Source of the DNA: Lactarius indigo
Lineage: Eukaryota; Basidiomycota; Agaricomycetes; Russulales; Russulaceae
Assembly: GCA_025766275.1 (NCBI GenBank)
Contig: JAFKAC010000060.1
Span: forward strand, 1 to 64,000
DNA length: 64,000 bases
Direction: 5' to 3'
The stretch's first letter is position 1. Each line of letters opens with the position of its first letter. Positions 24,009-36,482 of this stretch are shown one piece after another. Made by a program: the position numbers and the translations under genes. The notes under the pieces were generated by a model. The model was given only the letters and a program-made list of their open reading frames with translations, searched no databases and was not told the DNA's origin.

Positions 24009-25760
24009 TCCGAACTCCGAAAGACACCAAGTGACATTGGGTCGAGCTTTCCTCGAGCACGACACACCGAACGAATACAAGCTCTTTTGCGATATCCAGA
24101 TCTGTGTTTTTCAGAAATCGACGGAGGGGGAATCATTGCCCTCCCATTCAAGATTATCCTCGGAAAGAACGACGACCTTCCTCAGTCGCTTACAGCTAAC
24201 ACAGTCTTGAAGATAGGAGAAGACAAGGCTCCTTGGACCGGATACTACACGCAGTTCCGCGGAGTTAAACGAGCCCTCGAAAATTATCAAGGAGTCTGGT
24301 TTGAAATCCGATACGACACGAAACTCGAGAGCTTCTTCGCGTTCCGAGTAGCACCAGCCGCCTACGGTCTAGTCCATGACCCACACAGCAACATGAACCT
24401 TGAAGAACTTAAGCTGCAGACCATACGAGAAGACAGCACTGACAGCAACATCGCGATGCCCGTCCCGACTGGATTCGCAACCGCTCCAACGACTCCCGCT
24501 CATCATGATTCCCCACGCACCTCTCGACCCCCTAGCACGCATTCCGAATACATCTTCGGAACCGGCCTCAACTTCGGTCTCGGAGAATCATCGGCCAACA
24601 AAGGAAAGGGCAAAGACAAGGACGACAAAACGCCACCGTCCCGGCGAGTCACGATAACGCCCGGCACTGCTGGAGGATATGGAGGCGACTCCTCTGGCGA
24701 CAATCCAGCTAAGGACACCGACGAACGACGCATGCATGAAATGCTTCGCGCCATGCGCGGAGATCGCCTCGAAGGCGTCATGCCCGAAGTCTTCAAGGGC
24801 GACCGATCTGACACCCGCCGCTTTCTGCTAGCTTTTGATCTCTATTGTACCATGAACCACGACGCCAGCATGATCAAGGATCCGATAAAACGATCAGCGC
24901 TTTTTCTCGGCCTCTGTCAAGGCGAAGCTTTGAACTGGGCTGACCGAGCAACTGATTGGCTTAATGATGTCCATGACGGAAGGGAAGCTCCACCTTTCGG
25001 ATATGATGTCTGGCAAGTCACCAAACGCAAGTTCCGTGACACTTTCACAGACTACGCGTCCGCCGACCGAGCTCACCAAGATCTCCCGAAGCCACGAATG
25101 AAGGAAGGACGACTCGACGAGTATGTCTCAGACTTCCAAGATTTCGCAATGAGTGCCGGAATAGGCGTCAACGAGCCAAACGTCTTGCGAATGTTTGCGC
25201 AAGGACTCGAAAGCACCCTCGCGAACACGTGCATCCATCAAGATATGCCCGACAACTTCGCTCGGTGGGTTCAAAGCGCACAGAAGAATCACCGCAACTG
25301 GCTCAAAGTCCAAATTCTCAAAGATCACAATCCCTTCCAACAGCATCGCCGCCCAGGCCAAAGCCCTTTTACACGCCGGTGGAACAATAACGGAGGACAA
25401 GGACAACGCAAGCAACGACGCGATCCCGATGCCATGGACGTCGGCGCCATTCGCAGAGCCACGACCGAAGACGAGAAGCAAAAATATCGATCCGAAGGCC
25501 GCTGTTACAGTTGCGGACGTCAAGGCCACCTTAGTCGAAATTGCCCCGATCGAAAGCCACGAATTGCCGCCACAACCGACGTAACGCCACGCACTCTCAC
25601 GGCCACGATCTCCCCTACTCCCGCGCCCGCGTCGTCCTCGGACGGCGCCATTACTGACGATTTTATCAGAAAGATGGCCGAAATTGCTATGCGTATGACT
25701 CCGGAACAACAAGACCTCTTGGCTAAGGAATTGCAACAACGCGGCGCGGATTATCACTAA
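24009..25760 (+). mobile_element. Ty3/gypsy-type retrotransposon gag frame, no pol
   Basis: A long open frame encodes a gag (capsid/nucleocapsid) protein. The capsid core spans about 24780-25330 and includes FKGDRSDTRRFLLAFDLYC, FLGLCQGEALNWADR and VTKRKFRDTF. A CCHC zinc knuckle (CYSCGRQGHLSRNC) lies at 25502-25543, and the frame ends at 25760. It is open from the stop at 24006-24008, but the first in-frame ATG is at 24393, so about 125 N-terminal codons precede any ATG. These may need an upstream exon or have lost their start. No protease, reverse transcriptase or integrase follows, and I found no LTR pair. It is either a truncated element or a retained gag-like gene. Confidence 0.85.
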
Positions 25761-28700
25761 GCTCTGGTCCTTCGGCCTGGATTCGAGCTCTTGTACCTGA
25801 TAGTGTCCTTGTACCCAGGATAAATGCCTTGCGAATCAAAGTGTGCTTTTTACGTCATCAGAGATATGAAACGGTTGACAAAGTGATTGGTGGAGAAAAA
25901 TGGCAGCTTTTTTAGTCAACGAAGTCGGTGGTGACATGAGAGCTCACAGATCGTCGGGCAAGAAAGGGGGCAACCACGACGGTACCATATCAGAACCTAA
26001 AAAATGACAGCGAAGTCATTAGGTACCACATCATTGGTCGGGTACTCTGCTAAAACGTTGTCCGTCCCATCGCTGGTGTTCCTAGGCTAGAGAGCCTACA
26101 TGACGCGGCGCTTTATGAGGTCAGTCGACGTCTGGGTATGGGGACGAGGGCAGCGTGTCATGCAGACACCGGCCCAGGGTTTGAGTTTAAGGGCAAGGAG
26201 GTCCGCATGCACGAGTCGGCTGCCAGGAGAGCGCGCCTGGAGTAATGATTCAATTTAGAGAAAAGGTTGGGGGTTCCGAGTCGAGAGTAGAGCCCCGAAG
26301 CACAGTCTGATAATTTGGAGGGTCTACATGGTAAATCCAATCCCCAATGCCTTAAGCGACCTTTCATAGTGACGGTTCCCTTCTCTCGAGGGCCTAATAA
26401 TATAGAACCAGGACGAACGACGACTTGGGCAAGTCTATTTGTTGTTCCATTACCGTTCGCGTACATCTTGTATTTCGACGTCAGAATCTCGTATATTGAG
26501 GTAGGAAGAAAACGTCAACAACTTATGGCCAAGCTAAGGAATGGATACGCTGATTTTGCAACGTCATATACGATATGTATAGCGAATGTAGCATTGCGCA
26601 GCCACGAGGCGAAGGTCAGTGATGGTGGTAATGATGGGGAAAATGGAAAGCACCGCGCTTCCCTGAACGGTTGAAATAAAATATCATCACTCACCGTGAG
26701 GTACTATATCTTACATGCAGGCTAGAGATTGGTGACTGGTCCCAGGTAACCAACCTAACAACTGGCGAATTTTTTCGGGAACATTGATCGAAAAAAAAAA
26801 ACCGATGCAAAAAACACTGGTGCAGTGATCCTCAACGGGAGCCCCTTCATAGAGGGTTTGACTCTAAGTTCGTCCCAGTTTACGCTTACGAGCTGAGAGT
26901 TGATTGTCAGACATTGCAAGACGAGCTGTGCGGATCCTTTCACTGAGGAAAAACGGTTTGGAAGGAAGCCTCGACAATGCCCGATGGTAGTAGCGGAGAC
27001 GTCGAGATAGTACAAATACACCAGACCACTAGTAGGAATAGCCCCGGAGAAAACAATGTGCAAGCAGGCGACCAGGGTCGTTCATAGAGGAACCTAATGG
27101 GAGTTGAGATAACTGGCCTACTAGGAGGCTGTGATGCCATGCACGGTGAAGTAAGTACAGATGAAAGTGATACAGCGATGGACGTGTCGGGTCCGCTGAG
27201 GGCCGCCTCGCTTCCGTCGCCTTACCGTCCTTGTTCCCTTCCCCTTCCTTCCCTACATGTGTCTTAGAATCACTCCTCGCTCTGTTCCTCTGAATCACCC
27301 GCGCCTGCCTCAACTCACCTCTCAAGGATATCACATAGTCCGAAGGTGCTCATTGCTTGCCTTGTGGCCGCCGTCGCCACCGTGTCGTGCTTGGGTTGTG
27401 GGCCAGGACAATCGATTTGCGAAGGGGAAAGGTGCTGGGGAAGGACAGGGAAGCGTGTCCATTGGTCATTACAAGCCCGTAAGGAGGGGTGCTGGTACGA
27501 TTTTGTCGCGAGGATTGCGGTCTTTCCCGCCTTTTGCTTTTGCTGTCTCAAGTGCTAAACCCAGTTCTCATTGTTCTCACCGTGGTCACCTCAGAGCTCT
27601 TCGTCCGGCTTTATAACTGGCCACGTCCTTTCACCATTTAGCAGGATCCGCGCACCTTGCACAGTTTACATGCCGCAACTTAATTTGACCTCATCTCTTC
27701 CCTTCCAGCAACGCGTGTCCCAATGAGATCCTTAGGCCCTACTCCCCACATGGGCCCCAAAACGGAAATCCTGGTACAGGCTTTTTAAATACAGGCTTGG
27801 AGTCTGTCGCCGCTGTACGGGTGGTGTGCTGTAGACGGGGAAAATTCACAGTGGCCGGTGATAGTCCTTGTCACTTGAATGGGCAAGGTGGATGAACCGA
27901 ACGCCAGATGACCCCGTATTTCACTACACATGATGCATATGCTGTCTCATCGTGAGTGAATTATACTGTAATTAGAGCTACATACCTAGGGCTCTTACCT
28001 CCTCCTGCACCACCAATATCAATGCCCTCGTACCATTCATCTATACTTAAGCCTTCTCTGGTCTGATGAGAGCCCATGTGTCCTTGTTCCCCACAGGTGA
28101 CATTGCGGAATGGTTAAGGAATGCCGTTATCCTTCACTCGCACATCCCGCACAAGGGGAATACAACACGCATACTCTCTGGTGGTGCATATATCAAATGT
28201 GTTGTATTTCCTGTCCCTGTGTCTCCCGCCTTGATGATTGCCCTTTTCTTGCGTGGTGCTTGTGGGTCCCCTCGTAGCCGCTGTCGTTGCCGTGTCGCCG
28301 CCTGGAGAAGTTCTTGAGGTACTCCTCAACCCTCAACGCGCGACCCACCTGCACGTACGGCAGTTTACGATGATGCTGGAACGGCGCCTAGGATAACATG
28401 TCATCCCGATCAGCCTGAGCGCGACATTGACACTTGATGTGGGCTGTGCTCACCATATTTCTGCCCAATGACAGTAAAAATTAGACATTGATTTATCGCG
28501 TCGGAAGTCCGTAGAACGCCACACAGTAGTTTAATGTTCCTGCACGAGTGAGAACAAGAATTCGACTTTGTCCTTGCGCGGATTGCACTGTGTTGGTGTT
28601 ACCATTAACGGCGAGTTCCCAGGCAGCTGTTGCATGTGTATACGATCCTTTGTGTAGCCCAGCTCGGGCGTGATAATCGACGCCCCAACAAGTGTTCCGT

Positions 28701-28874
28701 TCAATATTGGCGCACTGCGCAGCGGTGTTAGTAAGGGGAATAGGGACTCGGAGATAGCCGGAGTCTAGTCTTGGCTGTTCCGGGCCTGACTGGCTCGACT
28801 CGACTAGAGACGACCCCTTACGACCCCTCTTGATCTGCTTGGCTTGTCCTCCACTTTGACCACGACTCCATCGC
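25761..28874. other. long gene-poor stretch
   Basis: I cannot support any gene in these 3.1 kb. Minus-strand frames at 26755-27063 and 27029-27334 and a plus frame at 27346-27558 lack an ATG or conserved motifs. A run of about eleven A lies near 26791. The last few hundred bases should contain the promoter of the BAR-like gene at 28875. Confidence 0.45.
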
Positions 28875-31800
28875 ATGGTACACCGACCAAGTGACTTGAG
28901 GCTTCTAAACAGCCTTCTCTCATACGAGAAGGAATACCATAAACAGCTTCTTGTCCTTTTAGACACTCATTCTCAGCAGTCCCTTGGAGCCTTTGCTGCA
29001 TACGCGTCCGCCTCTCCTGCACCAGTAGCTCGTGCACTCATCGCCGTCGCAGGGAGCTTTGCCGGTGCAGACGATGCGCTCCGTCGTTATGCTACTAGCG
29101 TCGATACGTGGCATGCAGAGTTGCGCGCACTCAAGGACCTCGAAGAGGACGTAAAAAACGTCATGCGAGACCGTGAGATCCTGTTTGTGTGCCATTTCCT
29201 ACATACGGTACTTTCTCCCTGACACAGTCACCTCTTTACAGTGTGACGCGCCTCATAAAGCTATCCAAGAATCAAAAACCAACGCGCGACTCCTTTATTG
29301 GCAACCTCGGGTCAGCCACGAGCGACGCGTCGCTGACTTCTCTCAACTCCTTCACCCCGGCCGTTGTCTCGTCATCCAAACTTTCCTCAGCACAGGCGGA
29401 GTTGCAAGCATGCGAGTCGCATCTGGCCTCAAAGGAAAAGGAGCTAGACCAACTCCGTGCATCCACTATTAGACGCGGACTCGAGTCTCGATGCAAGGCC
29501 ATGGTAGAATGCGGCTGGAACTGGGGCGAGATGGGTAAAGAGGGTCTGCGTGCCCTGGAAGGGATGGAGAATTCTCCTGAAAACGGCAATGATGGTTAGT
29601 TGGCTCATTTCGTCTTTTTTTTTGCAACCCTTGTCAGCTCGTATGGACTCGGACTTTGGGTGAATTCCGAGATGAACTCCCTCCGTTCTTTCCGACATCG
29701 AGGTTTAGATCTAGATTGTCGCTTGGCGCCCGTCTGGACGCGTGGACTTCCCATCCGCGGGTCACGCACGCCCCTTTCCGCAGGCATCTAGCGCCGTTGT
29801 TCGCTTGTCTCAATGTTCTTTTCTCATTGCGCTCCCTATGGTTCCCTGATCTTAGTATGCCTTCACAGTTTCTTCGCATCACCACAAACTTCTTCCCGAT
29901 TCCGACCGCCCACCAGGCTCTGACCTCTCCTCTATAGGTCCCTCCCAGTCGGCTTCTCAAATACATCTTTCTACGCTGTCTTCCGCCGTGTTCACGGACC
30001 AGCCAGCATCGTGTGTGATTCGGTGTCTTTTCACTTTCCTTACTAACCCGAGTTGTAGAACGCCGCCGCGAGCCGCCAGTCCTCCTTTTCCACCACGGTC
30101 ATCCTCCCCGCACCCCGGCATGCCACTGTCCTCCTCTTTTACGCTCCAAATACCTCCTGCACATTCGATATCGGAGTTTGCTCTCCCTTCTACTGTCTCT
30201 CGACGCATCAGCGAGGAACAGGAGGGAGCAGATGAGGACTCAAGCGATGAAGACTCACGACCTGTTGAAGTTGTTGAAAATGTCCGGTTCAAGGCCGGCG
30301 TCGGTGCCAGTGCTTCTACTTCCAATGTCAATACTGCGCGCCGTTTCTCTCTGCGTGGCACCCGCCCGCGGGACAACAGTGGCAGCAACACGACAAGCAG
30401 TGGCACAGGCACAGGTACGGGATCATTCAGCCAACACGCCTCGTCCACCCTTGCCCCTTCCCAACCTTCCACACACTTTTCCTTACCACATGTTCCGCTT
30501 GCAGCGCCACTGCGCGAGCGTAAAGGGAGCGGCGGTTTCTTCAGCAGTATAGCAGGGCTGTTCCGAGGTAGCGGGAGCACTGGCGGTAGCGGCGCGGAGA
30601 AGTGGAGGACTCGCACCGAGGCGAACCTGCGAGCAGCGAGGCGTAGTGCAGACAGCGATAGCGAAGATGAAGGCACTGCCGAGTCACCGACCCGCCGGTT
30701 TTTCGGACGACGTGTGTCACACGACCTCCCCCCGCCTTCCCCAACCGCACCACCACAGAAGCTCAGAAAGCGCAGCGTACGCGAGAAGGAGAGAGATGGA
30801 GGTTGGATCAGCGACGGCGCTACGGTCGCAGGTCGCGGTGCGCGGAAGGGTTCGGCCAAGCAACGCCCCTCGTTGCCGGGCGCTTACCCTTCCACGTCGG
30901 GGCACCAACGTTCGTCATCGGCTGCATCTGCGAACCCGTCTTTTGTGTCTGCGTCGGGATCATCGACTCCGACACGTGCCAAACCGAAAGCAAAACTCAA
31001 AACGGATCTACGCGTCGAGACGCTTTCTCGTTCATCGGGTACGGACGTATCACGGCAGGGTATCTTGCGCAGCTCCGAAAGCGTCCCGCCGGTGCCCAAG
31101 CTCCCCGGTTCAGGGGAGCGCACATCCGACTTGCCGCTGTCCCAGTCCGCACCGGGATCGCATGTCAGCCGCAGCAGCTCGCTCGCACACCACGGGAAAA
31201 GCAGTTCGACATTGCGTGTAAACGCACCACCTCCGTCCTCGCACGCCGATGCGGGCCAGACGTCACTTTTGGCGATCGTAGAAAGCGTCACACGGGATAA
31301 CCGGGCTGCATGGGACCGCGCAAATACTGGTCTACCATTCGACTCCAGAGATGGTGCGGGCCCCATCGGCGGGTTGGTGAGCGTACGCGCACCACCATCC
31401 GTGGCGAAATACAACCTCCGCGGCGAGGGTGGACACGGGATTGCATTCGAGTCGGTGCTTGCGCCTGCCAGCGTCTTTGCGGTGCAGCCCCCGGCATCAC
31501 CGGCGCGTTCAGCACCTCAGCGCGCGACATCTCTCCCACCATTGCCTCGCGCGCCAGTACCGACGACGCCCGCAGCTCCAGGCGCGAAAACCCCGCTACG
31601 CAGCGCATTGCGGAATCAATCGCCGCCTCCTGTACCCCCGCCAAAGCCGATCGTGATTCCTTCAGCCCCGCCGCGCGTCATCGCAGAAGCAGCCCCGCTT
31701 AGGAGCAATGGCAGGGGCAATAACGCCGACGAGGACGACGAGGGGAGCGACAGTGGGTCGATCGCGTCGTTCCAAACCGTGCGTGAGACGCTCGACGACG

Positions 31801-32174
31801 AACCTACCCCCGTGCTTCCATCCGCTCCTGCTCCGGCGGCGGCGGTTGCACTGGCCCTACCGGGGAAAGACGACTCGGACGTGAGCGCGTCGACGATCTC
31901 TGTGGGTACGGGTGGAGGCGCCAACGGTGCGGCACGTCGCAAATCAGTGCGGATGTCGCTGCAGCCGACGTTCTCGCCGACGCCGCCTGCGCTGGATGAG
32001 GACGAAGACGAGGCGTGGGGTCGTAGTGGGCGGCCGTGGGGCGTCGCTGTTGGGAATGGGAGTGGGGGTGCGGGTGGGAAGGAGCGGGATTTCTGGGCCG
32101 ACTCGAGTGACGAGGACGAGGAGTACTCGAACGCGCGGAAATTGCTGACGCGAGCGGGAAAGAAGCGGTGGTGA
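28875..32174 (+). CDS. BAR-like coiled-coil protein with long Ser/Pro-rich tail (Ivy1-like)
   Basis: The N-terminal 240 residues form a predicted helical, BAR-like domain: LNSLLSYEKEYHKQLLVLLD, YASASPAPVARALIAVAGSF, then VTRLIKLSKNQKPTRDSFIG and a heptad-rich coiled coil ending in GMENSPENGNDG. This resembles the fungal Ivy1 group (I-BAR proteins that bind Rab7/Ypt7 and membranes), but I hold that assignment loosely. The first intron runs from 29182 to 29240 or so. A long second intron (about 29597-29938) leads to SQSASQIHLSTLSS. The remaining 700 codons are disordered, rich in Ser, Pro and Ala, with basic patches and an acidic end (DFWADSSDEDEEYSNARKLL). The end at 32174 is clear. An extra exon inside the long intron cannot be excluded. 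Confidence 0.8.
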
Positions 32175-32545
32175 TGCGCTTGGAGGTGGAGGTGTTTTAT
32201 CCCTTACATTCATTTATTCTTTTTTTCTTTACTCGATGTATCGATGAGTTTACGACTAGTTTACGGTAAATTAATCTGTTGTCATGGCTAACCGTGTTCG
32301 AGTCAAGGACGCGTCGTCTTTTCCCAGCACGTGCAATCGACAGTAATGACTCTTACATAAGGCCGCAGAGGAGCTTGACCAGTCAGTCCCGCTTCGTCTC
32401 TTTTCACATACATCGTCACCCCAGGTACGCATCTCCTTCGACTAACCTAGTTATGTGCTCCTAAAAATTCGTATCCTTCCAGCAGAGAGGAAAAAGTCCA
32501 TTCTATTTTCGCTATCTCGTTCGGCATATACAAATTCGAGTTGCC

Positions 32546-33094
32546 ATGTCCCAAGATCCACAAACCCAAGATGTCAAGCCCGAGAGTGGCGACAACAACA
32601 CGATCAATGTAAAAGTACGCGTATATCCAAGTAGGTGAGGGGATGTCATACTGAGCCCAGCGAACGAACAGGTGGTCTCATCATCGGGGGAAGAAGTCTT
32701 CTTCAAGATCAAACGCTCGACGAAGCTCGCTAAGCTCCAGGGCGCATATGCGAGCAAGGTCGGGAAGGACGTCGGTAGCATTCGGTGCGTTCTTCTACGC
32801 CTGTTTTTACCGCCACGCGTCCGATCGAACTGACGAAAATCTTCAACATATTAGTTTTTTGTACGACGGGGCTCGAATCAACGACGACGATACGCCCGCG
32901 ACTTTAGATATGGAAGATAACGGCGCGTCCTGTTTCCTATGTCTCTACCCTTGTGCAATCCCGGTCTGATCGACATTTCCACACAGACACTATCGACGTG
33001 ATGGTCGAGCGTACGTCGCCTCCCTCCTTTCCCGAACCGTCTCTGATCCTCGGCCCGATTATTTCCAGAGGTTGGCGGGTGCCGGCAGCTCTGA
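32546..33094 (+). CDS. SMT3: SUMO (small ubiquitin-like modifier) precursor
   Basis: The gene encodes the ubiquitin-like modifier SUMO. The ATG at 32546 opens MSQDPQTQDVKPESGDNN, followed by INVKV and, after an intron ending near 32671, SSSGEEVFFKIKRSTKLAKL. The next exon gives FLYDGARINDDDTPATLDME, the last TIDVMVE and VEQVGGCRQL, then a stop at 33092-33094. Gly-Gly followed by four residues is the expected precursor form, needing Ulp-type cleavage. Most introns are GT-AG. The one after MEDN (near 32924) has GC or another non-GT donor in any reading that keeps the SUMO frame. The protein is about 98 residues, normal for the family. A decayed duplicate, with its promoter, lies at 39590-40200. 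Confidence 0.9.
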
Positions 33095-34220
33095 CGCCAC
33101 CGACTCTCCCCGTCCCTCTCCCCGTCCTTCCTAGTACACGTACATCTGTGCCCCCAGCAGCTAATCATCTTTTCCCGCCGTCGCGCATCCTTTGTGTTGA
33201 TAATCTCAGGTGTTCTTGCAATGTATCCATCCCTGTCAGCCTTGCGCTTCTTTTCTTTTCTTTTATTCTCCCGCGCAAATCGCCTCGTTGCACGTGGGGG
33301 GTATGCGTGGACATCCCGGAAGGGCAGCGCCTTTGTTCTCCTTTTCGTGATCTACACACGGAGCGCCGTTGGGGCTGTCTTTTCTGGGACTGTTTTTGGG
33401 CGTGCTGTAGGGGTGTAGACTCCTTTGTTGGTCACGAGACTCGGCCTCGTGGACCCCCTCACTCAGCGACAGTGTTCAGGAACGGGGGTCCGTTGCATGC
33501 ATTTCTGTCAACCGTGGGCAATAATGTCAGGCTTTTCTCTGATGGTCATCTACTGCCTGCCAAGACAGACAAAGCCCTGTCGCACAGCCTCGAGAGATGG
33601 AGTGCCGTGTGAAGACAGAACTGAAGGCCAGTGGACCCACGACCCTGAGGTCGTAGGTGCAATGCGATATGTATTAGTCCCCGTGTAAGTAATCAAAAAT
33701 TTGGCTGACTGCTCATCGATAGCTGGACTGCATGATATTGCTGATAATCGTGATTCCAATTATTACGTTAGCAAGGAGCAGATCCGGTTTGCCATTACAA
33801 GTCTTCTCACAGTCCCGCTATTTGTTTGGTCTTGAAGTGTAGAATGAAAACGCCGTGAGCCCGACTGACCCTCTACTGGCACGCCATGAATTGGGCCTGG
33901 CCTACAGCAAAACAGAGTGACTACTGTACTTCGGGTTGATACCTTGTCAGGGGAAATTAATTTTCCCGACACGCCTCCCAGGGCGGCTGGTCCAATTCTC
34001 ATAAGATAAGGATAGAAGCACAGGTCATCGTGCCGACTTGCGTTACAAGGAAAATTGGGCGTAGAAAGTGATGGTCAGTCATAGTGCAAAGCCCGTGAAA
34101 CACCAGAATAGTTTGTTTGAAATATATTGATTTGGTCTCCGGCTTCATGTGCGCTACTATAACGAACCTGCGCAGAGCCACGAAGACACATGCCTGGCGT
34201 ACTAGGGGAACAGATTCTGT
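33095..34220. other. intergenic, no gene
   Basis: No recognisable coding region lies between SUMO and the AlkB-type gene, which are convergent. Frames such as 33425-33688 have no motif or splice structure that I can support. Confidence 0.5.
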
Positions 34221-35286
34221 TCAAGTCTGCGTACCGACAGCCCCACCGTCGCCCTCAGCAGGCTCTTCAGGCGCGGCGTGGGCAGCGAAATGTAGCACGT
34301 CGGATCCCTTGCCGTACGCCTCGTCCCAATCAAATTCGCTCTGATGGTTCTCCGCGCTGAACGCCGCGAGCAGGCGCTCCGCCTCCGCACCTCCATGCAC
34401 GACAGGCCGCGCCTCGGCGCGCGTCTTTCCCGTAGCGCCCTGTCCGTAGATGCTCTGCGCGGGCGTGAGGAACGTGCCTATACGGCGGAAGGTGAGGCTG
34501 ATGCGCGCGCCGCGCTCCGCGGGATCCTTCGTGCCCTCCGGCCGCTTGTCCGTGTGCACGCTGTGCATCCAGCGCGCGTTGGTCTGGAGGCCCATGACGA
34601 AGAGCGAGTTGTGCGGCAGCGGCACGCGCTGCGTGCGCCTCTGCGGCGCGTCCCCGTCGAGCAGGGAGTCCTTCTTCGTCTTGAGGGTCATGGTGCGCCG
34701 CGCGCCGAGCGAGAGGTTCACGATGCGCGAGCCGCGCACGACGTCGATCGTCTTGTCCGAGTGCTCTGAGATGTAGTCGGCGCCGGTGCGGTAGAGCTGT
34801 ATGAGCACGTGGTTGACTGGGTGTTGGAGCGCGCGCTCGACGTGCGCGCGGATCCGGGACACGGTCGGCGAGAAGGGGCGCAGTGAGGGCGACTCGTCAG
34901 CTGGGTGGCGGTAGATTGGGTAGCTGCGCACATAGGGTTGGTCAGTGGGCAGGGTGGGCACAGCTTGGGGAAGATGGGCACTCACTTGCCATCCGCATCG
35001 ATCTCGCCCTCTACTGCTACCAGACGCGGCACTTCGCCGCCTGCCTGGCTGTTCAGGTACTATTGGGTGCGTGGAGAGGCAGCGCACCTCGGTGGTGCAT
35101 CACATTCCATGCCACTTCCTTCCTTAGGTTCTCGAATGCAACGTCTGCGAGCTCTGGTGGAAGGACGTCCTCGACCAGATGGGTATCACCCTCCCCGATC
35201 CAGTCGCCTGCGCCCAAGACCGGTATGACTACCTTCGAACTATGAAGCGAGGACATCGCGAGAAGGCTGGTGGATGCATCAGTCAT
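34221..35286 (-). CDS. AlkB-family 2-oxoglutarate/Fe(II) dioxygenase
   Basis: The product is an AlkB-like dioxygenase, expected to remove alkyl groups from nucleic acid or protein using iron and 2-oxoglutarate; it is closest in layout to ALKBH2/3. Start is the ATG at 35286 (MTDASTSLLAMSSLHSSK); further upstream only a TTG is in frame. Exon 1 ends NVMHHRG, exon 2 is GGEVPRLVAVEGEIDADG, and exon 3 runs from NYPIYRHPADESPSL to the stop. Iron ligands are visible as HSD (in YISEHSDKTIDVV) and the later His in RWMHSVHTDK; the 2-oxoglutarate arginine is in ISLTFRR. Both introns are short and canonical. The C-terminal 60 residues are an Ala/Glu-rich extension. Confidence 0.9.
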
Positions 35287-36000
35287 ACTGCGTACGCGAC
35301 GCAATGATGGCCGTTGTTAACGAGGTGCTGTGTGATAATTACGTGAATGGGATCACCAGTTTGTACAGTGCAGACAGGCTGGTGGCAATACGTAGTTCAG
35401 TTACCCTCATGGCCCAGTGGAAACGACAGACAGCGGACTTCTTGACGTGCAGCTGCGAGCCAAGCCTTTTGCAACAGGGGATGTATGGTATGCTTGAACA
35501 TAGTACCTCGACTGACGTGGTATCCGAGTCATGGCCTTCTGTAAATTTGGTCGATCCTTTGACTGTGCGGCGTAAATAACGACGTCGTCCTGGCCTTGGC
35601 GCTCTACCACTGGCACCTCAGCTAGTACCCGACTGCCTCTAGTACACGTGCTACTTCGAGTCGGTCGATAATACGATACACCGCATTCTGCTCGTTTGTG
35701 TCTCGTCTCAGTCTCGTCCTCCGGGTCTTACTCTTGCGCATTCCGCTAATCCCTATCTCAGTCTGAACACTAATATTCCATTAGAGGGCCGATAAGAGTG
35801 TACCTACTCGACGAACATTACCACCGTCCCAGCCTAGTTGTAAGTAGCCTCCCACCACATGCCAGCACTACAAACGTCTCACATACACATGCACGTGTAG
35901 ATCAGACAAGGCAGGCTGGTACCTCACAGGCCTCACAGCCAGCAAACATTCCAGACACTGCCCGCGCAAGCTGATCCGAGTCCGCAAGTGCATGAACAGA
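35287..36000. other. intergenic, start of the gene-debris island
   Basis: No gene is seen. From about 36000 onward fragments of several known genes appear. Confidence 0.45.
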
Positions 36001-36262
36001 AATTGAACCCCAGGCGCGCTTCTATGCATGGCGCTCACGAGCATCCTGTGCGTGAACAAGACACTCTGAGACCCTCCGTGGGCATTTTGGTGTTTTTCTA
36101 CCTGCTCCCTTCTCCCGCCTCTCTCGTCTGACAGGCAAGCTAACAGGGCCGTAACTTTTGGAGGACAGAATTTCGCAGAGATCACACAGTACGATGCGGC
36201 GCAGCTCGCGCGGCTCCTGGCTCTGGCTTCCTCCTTCCAAGAGGCAAAAGGTCTCCACATTT
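36000..36262 (+). pseudogene. RAD10/ERCC1 C-terminal fragment (copy 1)
   Basis: The plus strand preserves the end of the DNA-repair nuclease subunit Rad10/ERCC1. Near 36028-36085 it reads ALTSILCVNKT and then, past a base loss, a remnant of the VETLR part of the helix-hairpin-helix region. A recognisable intron (to the CTGACAG near 36134) is followed by FAEITQYDAAQLARLL, matching the second hairpin. Frameshifts and stops make it dead. The second copy at 37100-37310 shares the intron, which ends TTCTCCCGCC...TCTGACAG in both. A retained intron shows that the copy arose from DNA, not mRNA. Confidence 0.65.
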
Positions 36263-36482
36263 GACTACGTATCGGAACGGCCCTTCCACATTGGCCGGCT
36301 GGCGACGCGCTCACCGCTGCATCTACATCTGTGAAAACTGCGATCTCTGCGCCTTCTGTGGCCGCGCGGCCCAGTGATAGCGGCAGCGAAAACGCACCGA
36401 TGGGTGCAAACGCGGTAGGGGACATCAAACTCGACCTGAACTCCCCCCTCTCCTGGTGCACGGCGATGCGCCATCCAGGTTA

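Noticed and set aside
23620..26200. LTRs around the gag frame
   Set aside because: I compared the flanks by eye and saw no direct repeat or primer-binding site; a computed alignment would be needed to be sure.
27346..27558. Cysteine-rich 70-codon frame with a signal-like start
   Set aside because: The frame starts with GTG, not ATG, and the cysteines show no ordered spacing.
28098..28180. tRNA-Ser-like stretch (gcggaatggttaaggaatgcc)
   Set aside because: It resembles a tRNA A box, but no B box or T-loop follows and no cloverleaf can be drawn.
29957..30859. Minus-strand frame of 300 codons
   Set aside because: It is the antisense shadow of the Ser/Pro-rich tail of the BAR-like gene.
34344..34776. 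Plus-strand frames over the AlkB gene
   Set aside because: They are GC-rich antisense shadows; the iron-binding motifs are on the minus strand.
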